Source: Deltaproteobacteria bacterium
GTDB lineage: Bacteria > Myxococcota_A > UBA9160 > JAFDET01
Length of the DNA: 8,304 nucleotides
Reading direction: 5' to 3'
Assembly (NCBI GenBank): GCA_019310195.1
Contig: JAFDET010000143.1
Location: 1-8,304 of the forward strand
Numbering within the stretch: the stretch's first letter is position 1; every line of letters begins with the position of its first letter. This document shows, piece after piece, positions 1 through 5,967 of this stretch. Below the pieces are notes generated by a model, which did not search any database, had not been told where the DNA came from, and was given only the letters and a program-made list of their open reading frames with translations. Both the position numbers and the translations under genes were made by a program.

Positions 1-822
1 GCGGGCGAAGCCCTGCTTGCCGCCGCTGGAGATGCCGAAGGCCTGCATCTGCTCCGGCAGGGGCTCCGGGGTGCCGCGCTTGAGCGCCTCGAGGGCGCCG
101 ATCATGTTCTCGCGCCCGGACAGGCGCGCGCCGCCGGCGTCGGCGCGGAACTCGCGGCGCCGTGAGAACGCCATCACGATCGTGCTGGCCAGGATGCCCA
201 GTACGACTTGGGCGAGGATCGTGGTGATCCAGTAGGCGGGGCCGTAGCCGCGCTCGGTGCGGAACACCACGCGGTCCACGGTGTGGCCGATGATGCGCGA
301 GAAGAAGATTACGAAGGTGTTCACCACGCCTTGGATCAGGGTCAGCGTGATCATGTCGCCGTTGGCCACATGGCTGACCTCGTGGCCGACCACGGCCTCC
401 ACCTCGTGGTGGTTCATGTTGTGCAGCAGGCCCGTGGAGACGGCCACCAGCGCCTTGTCCCGGCGCGCGCCGGTGGCGAAGGCGTTGGGGCTGGGCGAGT
501 CGAAGATCGCCACCTCGGGGCGGCCGATTCCGGCGCCGTCGGCCAGCCGGTTCACGGTCTCCACCAGCCACATCTCGGTCTGCGTGCGCGGCTCGCTGAT
601 GACCTGGGCGCCCGTCATGCGCTTGGCCATCCACTTGGACAGGGCGAGCGAGATGAAGGAGCCGCCCATGCCGAAGACGGCGGCGAAGATCAGCAGCGAG
701 GTGTAGTTGAGGTCGACGCCCTGCTCGTCGAGGATGCGCTCCACGCCGAGCAGCTGGAGCACGATCGAGAGGACGAGCAGGATGGCGATGTTGGTCGCCA
801 GGAAGAGCGCGATTCGCTTCAT
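1..822 (-). CDS. htpX: HtpX-like membrane zinc metalloprotease, 3' end cut off by the window
   Basis: M48-family protease of the inner membrane that degrades misfolded or damaged membrane proteins, part of envelope quality control alongside FtsH in characterised bacteria. The 274 visible residues show two N-terminal membrane segments (about 4-24 and 42-62), the zinc-binding HEVSH motif at residues 147-151 inside VVGHEVSHVANGD, two more hydrophobic segments (about 157-180 and 197-219) and the third zinc ligand Glu224 in RRREFRAD. This is the full HtpX layout. The family is usually about 290 residues, so only some 20 C-terminal residues lie beyond position 1. The ATG at 822-820 is preceded by GGAG six bases upstream, and the protein begins MKRIALFLATN as HtpX proteins typically do. 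It is separated from the upstream hydrolase gene by 191 bases and may have its own promoter there. The frame is open to the edge with no sign of disruption. Confidence 0.96.
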   Translation of the reverse strand, partial: MKRIALFLATNIAILLVLSIVLQLLGVERILDEQGVDLNYTSLLIFAAVFGMGGSFISLALSKWMAKRMTGAQVISEPRTQTEMWLVETVNRLADGAGIGRPEVAIFDSPSPNAFATGARRDKALVAVSTGLLHNMNHHEVEAVVGHEVSHVANGDMITLTLIQGVVNTFVIFFSRIIGHTVDRVVFRTERGYGPAYWITTILAQVVLGILASTIVMAFSRRREFRADAGGARLSGRENMIGALEALKRGTPEPLPEQMQAFGISSGGKQGFAR

Positions 823-1013
823 GCGGTTCTCCGTTGAGGACCCGCAGAGGATGAGCGCAGACGCCGGGGCGTCAAGGAGCCCCGCGGGGACGCTGCCCGC
901 TCCCGCTGCGCAACCCACCGGGTTCAAGCGGGTTGGACGGATCGAACGCCCGGCGGATTCGGCCCGGCGCCGGGCAACCCACCTGCTGAGCCCGTCGGAC
1001 AGGCAGAAGTCGT
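823..1013. other. Intergenic gap upstream of htpX
   Basis: This gap lies between the stop of the metallo-beta-lactamase-fold gene and the htpX start and probably carries the htpX promoter. It holds a perfect 14-base palindrome, gcccggcgccgggc, at 962-975, with no T-run beside it, so it is not a classical terminator. A 10-base direct repeat, gcaacccacc, occurs at 910-919 and 974-983, and a small hairpin (aaccc/gggtt) lies around 912-924. On the minus strand CTTGAA (928-923) resembles the -35 half of a heat-shock sigma-32 promoter, but I found no matching -10 element. No open frame here looks coding. Confidence 0.5.
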
Positions 1014-2015
1014 CTAGTCGAACAGCACGACCGGCGTCCACCAGGGGAGGAGTGCGAAGCTTCGCTCCTCCTCTTCGCTCGCCCAGCGCAGCAGCCGGTC
1101 GAAGGCTGCGGGTACGTCGTCCACCAGCGCGGGGGAGGGGACCAGGGCGTCGCCCACCGGCGCGAACAGATCGTCGTAGTGGATGGGGATCACGCGGTGC
1201 GCGTCCACGGCGTCCAGGATCTCACGCAGGTAGGCGTCCTGGTATTCCTCGGACTGTCGGGTCAGGGCGCCCGTGCCCAGGAAGACGGTGTCGGCGCGGC
1301 GCCCCTTCAGGGCGTCCGGCACGAAGCCCGCGCTGCCCTGCACCAGCGCCGTGCCCAGGGGATGCTCGATCAGGATCGACCAGGCTCCGCCCATGGGGTA
1401 GTCGCGGACCGTCGCCGGCGGAATCAGCGGCGCCGTCAGCGGCGGGCCCTTCTGGGCGTTGCCCGGCAGGGGTACGTGCTTCGACAGGATGTGGGTGACC
1501 GTGAACTTCCCGAAGTGCGTGGGCACGCCGGGCTCCACCACGCGGATCTGCTGCTCGCGCATGCCGGCGCCGCGGCCGATCCAGGCCGTGGACTCGGAGC
1601 CCAGCAGGATGGCGCCCGTGCGTCGCGCCACATCCGGCGCGTCCTGGGCGTGGTCGTAGTGGGAGTGCACGGGCATCACCGCCGCCAGCCGCGTGACGCC
1701 GGCGCGCTGCAGGCCACGGGCAATGGCGTCGGTGTCGGGTGATACGGCGCGTTGGAGCAGGAAGTCGCCCAACCCGACGCGGGTGAACCAGCCGTCGGTC
1801 ATCAGGTGGGTCTCGCCGTCGCTGATGAGCAGCGTGGCCACGCCCAGGAAGCTCACGCTGACCCTCGGCCTGCGGGTGGCGGGCGGCGCGGCGGACATCT
1901 CGTACCGCGCGTAGCGGGACAGGTCCGGCCGGTCCTGCAGGCGCCACGCGACCCAGCCGGCCCCGGCCAGCGCCAGCACGGCCACGATGCCCAGCGCACG
2001 AAGCAGCCAGCGCAT
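1014..2015 (-). CDS. Membrane-anchored metallo-beta-lactamase-fold hydrolase (UlaG-like)
   Basis: Metal-dependent hydrolase of the metallo-beta-lactamase superfamily, 333 residues. One N-terminal hydrophobic segment (about 6-25) after Arg2 and Arg6 suggests a signal anchor, placing the catalytic domain on the periplasmic face. The metal-binding motif HSHYDH is intact at 117-122. Later conserved points are His180 (ILSKHVP), the SAGF turn (228-231), Asp242 before VFLG, and His279 in VIPIHYDD, which fits the C-terminal metal ligand. The single-domain layout resembles the UlaG-like branch (lactonase- or phosphodiesterase-type enzymes); the substrate cannot be read from the sequence. The ATG overlaps the TGA of the upstream oxidoreductase by one base (TGATG), and a GGGGG tract lies about seven bases before it, so the two are probably translationally coupled. 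The open frame runs further upstream to 2786, but that part is the antisense-free shadow of the oxidoreductase gene in another frame and is not protein. Confidence 0.88.
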   Translation of the reverse strand: MRWLLRALGIVAVLALAGAGWVAWRLQDRPDLSRYARYEMSAAPPATRRPRVSVSFLGVATLLISDGETHLMTDGWFTRVGLGDFLLQRAVSPDTDAIARGLQRAGVTRLAAVMPVHSHYDHAQDAPDVARRTGAILLGSESTAWIGRGAGMREQQIRVVEPGVPTHFGKFTVTHILSKHVPLPGNAQKGPPLTAPLIPPATVRDYPMGGAWSILIEHPLGTALVQGSAGFVPDALKGRRADTVFLGTGALTRQSEEYQDAYLREILDAVDAHRVIPIHYDDLFAPVGDALVPSPALVDDVPAAFDRLLRWASEEEERSFALLPWWTPVVLFD

Positions 2016-3082
2016 CAGCCGACCCCCAGCTCGGAGAGCTCGACGGGCCGTTTCTCCCGTGCGGAGATCTCGCCGGCCTGGCCCACGGCCACCGCCAGCA
2101 GGCCGTCGGGTACGCCCACCGCCGGCGGGGCGCCGCCTCGGATCGCGTCGGCGAAGGCCCGGTGCTGGAAGTAGGTGGCGCCGTGGTGGAAGCCCGCCTT
2201 CAGGATGTGCTCGTCCACGGGTACGTGCTCGGTCTTCACGTCGCGCGGGATGCGCGTGCCGATGACCACGTTGGACTCGGGCACGAAGCACTCCACCTTG
2301 CCCCGGTCGCCCACCGCGCAGATCTCCTGCTCGTTGCGCGAGCCCTCGGCGAACATGCACAGATCCAGCAACGCCCGCCGGCCGTCTTCGTAGTCCACGA
2401 TCACGTAGGCGTTGTCGAGGATGTCGGGCTTCTCGCCGTCGTAGCGTTCGTCCTGGTGGTTCACGTCCATGGCTCCGGAGGCGTAGACGCGCAGCGGGCG
2501 CGTCCGCGTGATCAGGTTCATCAGGTCGAAGAAGTGGCAGCACTTCTCCACCAGCGTGCCGCCGGTGTTGCGCGAGAAGCGGTTCCAGTCGCCCACCTTG
2601 GGCAGGAACGGAAAACGGTGCTCGCGGATGGCCAGCATGTGCAGCGCGCCGACGGCGCCATCGTGCACCTCCTGGATCAGACGCGCCACCGGCGCCATGT
2701 AGCGGTACTCCATGCCCACCCAGACCAGGCCCTTCCGCCCCACGACCGCGGCCTCCACCTTGCGGCAATCGTCCACCGTGGTGCACAGGGGTTTCTCCAC
2801 CAGGACGTGGAGGTCGCCGGCCAGCACGTCCGCCAGTACGTCCACGTGGGTGTGGTTGGGCGAGGCGATGATGACGGCGTCCAGGTCGCTCTTCTGCAGC
2901 AGCTCGCGGTGATCCTCGAAGACCTCGAGGTCGGGTTTGGTGAGGAGCGCGTGCTCTCGCGAGGTGTCGTGGGGATCGCTGGCGGCGACCACCTCCACGT
3001 CGTCGAAGAGCCGCAGGTTGCGCACGTGCTCGAGACCCATCATGCCGGCCCCGATCAGGCCGTAGCGGAGGACGTCTCCCAT
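2015..3082 (-). CDS. Gfo/Idh/MocA family NAD(P)-dependent oxidoreductase
   Basis: Cytoplasmic dehydrogenase of the glucose-fructose oxidoreductase / inositol dehydrogenase / MocA family, 355 residues, the usual length. Members oxidise or reduce hydroxyl groups on sugars, inositols and related compounds using NAD(P). The N-terminal Rossmann fold carries GAGMMG at 11-16. The hinge motif EKP with the expected catalytic Lys97 is at 96-98. The second domain holds GGTLVEKCCHFFDL (174-187), containing the conserved His183 and Asp186; several family members carry Gly and Asp where this one has Cys and Glu/Lys. I chose the ATG at 3082 because it puts the Rossmann beta strand six residues in. The frame stays open to a TTG at 3136, but those 18 residues are low in family character and run toward the repeat element. 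The Shine-Dalgarno sequence is weak. The gene's last base is the first base of the next gene's ATG. The actual substrate is unknown. Confidence 0.93.
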   Translation of the reverse strand: MGDVLRYGLIGAGMMGLEHVRNLRLFDDVEVVAASDPHDTSREHALLTKPDLEVFEDHRELLQKSDLDAVIIASPNHTHVDVLADVLAGDLHVLVEKPLCTTVDDCRKVEAAVVGRKGLVWVGMEYRYMAPVARLIQEVHDGAVGALHMLAIREHRFPFLPKVGDWNRFSRNTGGTLVEKCCHFFDLMNLITRTRPLRVYASGAMDVNHQDERYDGEKPDILDNAYVIVDYEDGRRALLDLCMFAEGSRNEQEICAVGDRGKVECFVPESNVVIGTRIPRDVKTEHVPVDEHILKAGFHHGATYFQHRAFADAIRGGAPPAVGVPDGLLAVAVGQAGEISAREKRPVELSELGVG

Positions 3083-3138
3083 GCCCGATACCGTACCGCC
3101 CCAGACCAAGAAAGGGGACGATCCTTGAGGAACCAACG

Positions 3139-3232
3139 GGAAACTAAAGGGACAGTCCCGTTAGTTTCCGAAGACCGGCAGCGTGCTCCCTACAAGGTGG
3201 CGGAAACTAACGGGACTGTCCCTTTAGTTTCC
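3139..3232. repeat. REPIN-like element: two near-palindromic arms in inverted orientation
   Basis: Arm 1 (3139-3170) is the exact reverse complement of arm 2 (3201-3232): 32 bases each, separated by 30 bases. Each arm is itself nearly palindromic: ggaaactaa pairs with ttagtttcc (9 pairs), followed by one a/g mismatch, then gggac pairs with gtccc around a central a. Two imperfect palindromes in opposite orientation with a short spacer is the layout of REPINs, which REP-associated tyrosine transposases mobilise. The element fills most of the 154-base gap between two same-strand genes, starting four bases after the lyase stop. In RNA it could fold as two small hairpins or one 32-pair stem. There is no T-run, so a Rho-independent terminator in the strict sense is not supported. 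AT content of the arms is visibly above the surroundings. The neighbouring aaaggggac (3111-3119) resembles the arm core and may be a decayed relic. Confidence 0.85.
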
Positions 3233-3236
3233 GCGT

Positions 3237-4100
3237 TCAGCTCCGGTAGCGCTCGTCTTCGGCGATGCGGGTGTCGGCGCCGATCAGGGTGTTGAACTCC
3301 TCGAAGTCCATGCTGCGCCCGGCCAGCGCCGCGCTGGAAGCGCTGCGGCGGATCTCCCGGTAGGCGTCGTCCAGGGCGCGTGCCGCGGCGTAGAGGCCCG
3401 TCAGCACGAAACCCACGCTGAAGAAGCCCAGCTCCTGGAGCTGCTCCAGGGTGAGGAGCGGCGTGCGTCCGCCCTCGATCAGGTTGATGGCCAAGGGCGG
3501 GGGTAGCTCCTTGCCGATGCGCTCGATCTCGTCGCGGGTGCGTGGGCCCTCCACGAACAGGATCGTGGCGCCGGCCTCCTTGTAGAGCTTCGCCCGGCGG
3601 ATGGCCTCGTCCAGGCCGTGGGTCTCCAGGGCGTCCGTGCGGCCGGTGATGACGAAGGGTGCGTCGCCGCGCGCGTCCACGGCGGCGCGGATCTTGGCGG
3701 CGTGCTCCTCCGCCTCGATCACCTCCTTGCCGCGCATGTGGCCGCAGCGCTTGGGCCAGCGCTGGTCCTCCAGGATCACACCGCGCGCGCCCATGCGCAC
3801 CAGCTCACCCACCAGCCGCTGCACGTTGAGCGGGCCGCCGTAGCCGGTGTCCCCGTCCACGATCAAGCCCACGTCCACGGCGGCGCGGATGCGGCGCGCG
3901 GCGTCCAGCACCTCGGCGGCGGTGAGCAGGCCGAAGTCGGGCTCGCCGAGGTGCGCCGCGGACAGCCCGTAGCCCGTCAACACCACGGCGGGGAAGCCGG
4001 CGCGGGCGGCGATGCGCGCCGAGAGGGCGTCGTACACGCCCGGCACCACCATCATGCGCCCGGCTTCGACCAGGGGAGGGGGCGTTTCCGGTTCGCTCAA
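3237..4100 (-). CDS. Isocitrate lyase / PEP mutase superfamily lyase (2-methylisocitrate lyase-like)
   Basis: TIM-barrel enzyme of the isocitrate lyase/PEP mutase superfamily, 287 residues, close to the size of the short 2-methylisocitrate lyase-like members. These cleave or rearrange bonds next to carboxylates using Mg2+. Seen here: PGVYDALSA (20-28), the metal-binding VDGDTGYGG (81-89, with Asp82 and Asp84), and EDQRWPKRCGH (111-121). The KRCGH loop with Cys119 is the lyase signature, favouring C-C cleavage over phosphonate mutase activity. ITGRTDA (151-157) and FVEGP (182-186) complete the barrel motifs. The exact substrate (methylisocitrate, oxaloacetate or another) cannot be assigned. 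I place the start at TTG 4100-4098, which overlaps the TGA of the methyltransferase as TTGA, suggesting reinitiation. No clear Shine-Dalgarno is present, and ATGs at 4055 and 4052 are the alternatives, which would trim 15 or 16 residues. Third gene of the coupled cassette; the REPIN-like element follows it. Confidence 0.9.
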   Translation of the reverse strand: MSEPETPPPLVEAGRMMVVPGVYDALSARIAARAGFPAVVLTGYGLSAAHLGEPDFGLLTAAEVLDAARRIRAAVDVGLIVDGDTGYGGPLNVQRLVGELVRMGARGVILEDQRWPKRCGHMRGKEVIEAEEHAAKIRAAVDARGDAPFVITGRTDALETHGLDEAIRRAKLYKEAGATILFVEGPRTRDEIERIGKELPPPLAINLIEGGRTPLLTLEQLQELGFFSVGFVLTGLYAAARALDDAYREIRRSASSAALAGRSMDFEEFNTLIGADTRIAEDERYRS

Positions 4101-5155
4101 GGGCGTACCGCGTAGAAGGCGTTCACCGGGTGGCGCAGGTCCACCTCCTCCAGGCTGGAGAAACCGGCCCGCTTCACCATGGCCTCCAGTCGTGTCGCGT
4201 CCAGGCCCAGGGTTCCGAGGCCGGCGCCCCCCGGCTCGGACAGCGACGACGACATGCACGACAGGACGGAGACGCCGTACATCATCGCGGCCATGGGGTT
4301 GCGCTCCACGTTCTCCTGCAGAGTGGGGTGGGCCTTCACCTCGGCGATGAACCAGAGGCCGTCGTCGCGGATCGCGGCGCGGATGGTCTCGATCACTCCG
4401 GCCGGGTCCGTCATGTCGTGGAGGCAGTCGAAGGTGGTGACGAAGGCGTAGCGGCCATCGTCGGGCAGCGGGTTCCGGCGCGCGTCGTGGAAGGTGACGT
4501 TCTCCACGCCCGCCTCGCGGCGGTTCTGCGCCGCGCGCTCCAGGGCGTGAAGCGAGATCTCGAAGCCGTGAAAGCGGGAGTTGGGGAAGGCCTTGGCCAT
4601 CTCCAGCAGGGCCACGCCGCCGCCACAGCCCACGTCGGCTACCTCGACGCCGCCCGCCAGCGCCTCCACCACGCCCGGCAGCCGCGGCAGCGCCATGGGA
4701 ACCAGCAGCGTGCGTAGCCAGGGCGCGAAGCCGCGCTCGACGCCGACGGCGCCCTCGGGGCCGAAGGCGTCGTAGGGCAGGCCGAGCCCGGTGCGGAACG
4801 CCTCCGGCAGCTTCTCGACCACGGCGATCTGCTGGGGCAGGTGGCCGAACATGCCGCCCAAGAAAGCCGGGTGGTTCTCGTCGGAGAGCAGCAGCGCAGT
4901 CTCCTCCTCCAGGCAGAAGCTACCGCCCTCGTGCTGGAGGATCCCCGCGGCTGCCTGCTGGTGCAGCCACTCGCGGACCCAGCGCTCGTCCAGGGAGAGC
5001 TCGTCGGCCAGCTGGCGCGAGCTGCGCGGGCTGCCGTCGGCCAGGGCGCGGTAGAAGCCCATGCGATCGCCCAGATGGATCATTGCCGCGGTCATGGTGC
5101 CGTTCAGCGTCCCGGCGATGGTGCGCGCGGCTTCCTTCACGCGATCGGCGTCCAT
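4097..5155 (-). CDS. SAM-dependent methyltransferase with N-terminal winged helix (Rv2258c-like)
   Basis: Class I methyltransferase of 352 residues. The N-terminal part (about 12-90) reads as a winged helix: an LGDRMGFYRAL segment, a helix-turn-helix-like SSRQLADELSLDERWVREWL stretch, then a short wing. This matches the architecture of Mycobacterium tuberculosis Rv2258c and of many small-molecule O-methyltransferases, where the domain mediates dimerisation and substrate-pocket contacts and does not bind DNA. The C-terminal Rossmann-like fold has SAM motif I as VADVGCGGG (172-180), followed by an acidic Glu199 in FHGFEIS, where the SAM ribose is usually held, and DCLHDMTDP (243-251) as motif IV region. 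The start ATG overlaps the upstream isomerase TGA (TGATG) and has a strong AAGGGAGG ribosome site six bases before it. The open frame continues up to 6205, but that stretch is the shadow of the neighbouring genes. The methyl acceptor is unknown; the neighbours hint at a CoA thioester or organic acid. Confidence 0.9.
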   Translation of the reverse strand: MDADRVKEAARTIAGTLNGTMTAAMIHLGDRMGFYRALADGSPRSSRQLADELSLDERWVREWLHQQAAAGILQHEGGSFCLEEETALLLSDENHPAFLGGMFGHLPQQIAVVEKLPEAFRTGLGLPYDAFGPEGAVGVERGFAPWLRTLLVPMALPRLPGVVEALAGGVEVADVGCGGGVALLEMAKAFPNSRFHGFEISLHALERAAQNRREAGVENVTFHDARRNPLPDDGRYAFVTTFDCLHDMTDPAGVIETIRAAIRDDGLWFIAEVKAHPTLQENVERNPMAAMMYGVSVLSCMSSSLSEPGGAGLGTLGLDATRLEAMVKRAGFSSLEEVDLRHPVNAFYAVRP

Positions 5156-5901
5156 CAGCGGCCTCCCTTGGCGAAGAAGTCCTTCAGCGCCTGCAGATTC
5201 TCCGGCGTCCCGACCCGTGCCGCCATGGACTGCATCTCGCGGTCCAGGGTCTCGCGCACCGAGTCGCCTCGCGTCTCCAGCAGCAGGCGCTTGATGGCGC
5301 GCAGCGAGCCCACCGGCCGCGCGGCGATCTCGCGGGCCTTCTCCAGCGTGGCGTCCAGGAGCTCGGCGTCGGGGAGCATTCGCGCCGCGAGGCCCAGCTC
5401 CACGGCGCGCGGCGCGTCGATCCACTCGGAGGTGAAGAAGATCTCGGCGGCGCGCTGCGGGCCGACGACCAGCGGCAGCAGCAGGCTGCTGGCCGCCTCG
5501 GGCACCAGGCCCAGCGCGGAGAAGGGAAACCGCAGCCGCGCGCTCTCGCCCACGTAGACCACGTCGCAGTGCAGGGGCAGGGTGGCGCCGATGCCCACGC
5601 CCACGCCGTTCACCGCGGCCACCAGCGGTTTGTCGTATGCCACCAGGGCTTCCATGAAGCGCGGGAAGGCCGCGCCCGAGCCGCCCTCGCCGCTCATCTC
5701 GGTCAGGTCCTGACCGGCCGAGAAGGCGTTGCCGGCGCCGGTCACCACCAGGCAGCCGACGGCGTCGTCTTCGCGGGCGGCGTCGAATGCCGCGGTCAAG
5801 GCGAGCCACTGCTCCCCGTTGAAAGCGTTCTTCTTGTGGGGGCGGTTCAGGGTCAGGAGGGTGACCCCGTCCAAGCTCGTCTGAAGGACCGTGTCGGACA
5901 T
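5155..5901 (-). CDS. Crotonase-fold enoyl-CoA hydratase/isomerase family protein, isomerase-like
   Basis: Crotonase-superfamily enzyme, 248 residues, acting on acyl-CoA thioesters in the cytoplasm. The oxyanion-hole regions are present as AFSAGQDL (59-66) and NGVGVGIGATL (98-108). The two glutamates that make rat mitochondrial hydratase work (Glu144 and Glu164) align with Thr107 and Phe127 here, so water addition is unlikely. A glutamate, Glu135, sits in LGLVPEAASS, the position used by Eci1/ECI2-type delta3,delta2-enoyl-CoA isomerases. I therefore favour double-bond isomerisation in beta-oxidation of unsaturated chains, or a related specialised reaction. The ATG at 5901 has GGGAG six bases upstream. 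The frame stays open upstream to 7749, but that is antisense to the plus-strand genes. First gene of a three-gene minus-strand cassette, with a TGATG overlap into the methyltransferase, and divergent from the secretin-like gene across 66 bases. Confidence 0.92.
   Translation of the reverse strand: MSDTVLQTSLDGVTLLTLNRPHKKNAFNGEQWLALTAAFDAAREDDAVGCLVVTGAGNAFSAGQDLTEMSGEGGSGAAFPRFMEALVAYDKPLVAAVNGVGVGIGATLPLHCDVVYVGESARLRFPFSALGLVPEAASSLLLPLVVGPQRAAEIFFTSEWIDAPRAVELGLAARMLPDAELLDATLEKAREIAARPVGSLRAIKRLLLETRGDSVRETLDREMQSMAARVGTPENLQALKDFFAKGGR
5162..5169 (-). promoter_or_regulatory. Ribosome binding site of the methyltransferase, inside the isomerase gene
   Basis: AAGGGAGG on the minus strand lies six bases before the methyltransferase ATG at 5155 and is formed by the last sense codons of the upstream gene (Lys-Gly-Gly-Arg). 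It fixes this start and shows that ribosomes can enter here directly as well as by reinitiation after the overlapping TGA. Confidence 0.75.
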
Positions 5902-5967
5902 GCACTGCTCCCGTCGAGCCGCACAGTCTACCGGGCGTCGCCGCCGGGCGCGCACTACCCTGGGCGC
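5902..5967. promoter_or_regulatory. Short divergent intergenic region
   Basis: These 66 bases separate the minus-strand isomerase cassette from the plus-strand secretin-like gene, so promoters for both directions must lie here or inside the coding ends. The minus-strand ribosome site GGGAG is present. A TAGACT hexamer on the minus strand (5930-5925) could be a -10 element, but no convincing -35 partner is seen, and no operator repeat stands out. Confidence 0.45.

Noticed and set aside
208..837. 209-codon plus-strand open frame over htpX
   Set aside because: It is antisense to the clearly recognisable HtpX sequence and its His/Val/Asp-rich translation matches no family.
905..928. Heat-shock sigma-32-type promoter for htpX
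   Set aside because: CTTGAA is present on the minus strand at 928-923, but no CCCCAT-like -10 follows at the right distance.
962..975. Rho-independent terminator after the hydrolase gene
   Set aside because: The GC palindrome has no T-run on either side and lies about 40 bases past the stop.
2016..2786. Upstream extension of the hydrolase open frame into the oxidoreductase gene
   Set aside because: It overlaps the oxidoreductase in another frame and shows Gly/Arg-rich shadow translation; the TGATG junction and signal anchor mark the true start.
3139..3232. CRISPR array or insertion-sequence end
   Set aside because: There are only two units, in inverted and not direct orientation, with one 30-base spacer and no cas or transposase gene nearby.
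2162..3295. 377-codon plus-strand open frame over the oxidoreductase and the repeat
   Set aside because: It is antisense to the well-supported oxidoreductase gene and reads through the repeat element; translation is His/Val-rich shadow sequence.
5083..5967. Plus-strand open frame preceding the secretin-like gene
   Set aside because: It is antisense to the isomerase and methyltransferase genes; the signal peptide places the real start at GTG 5968.
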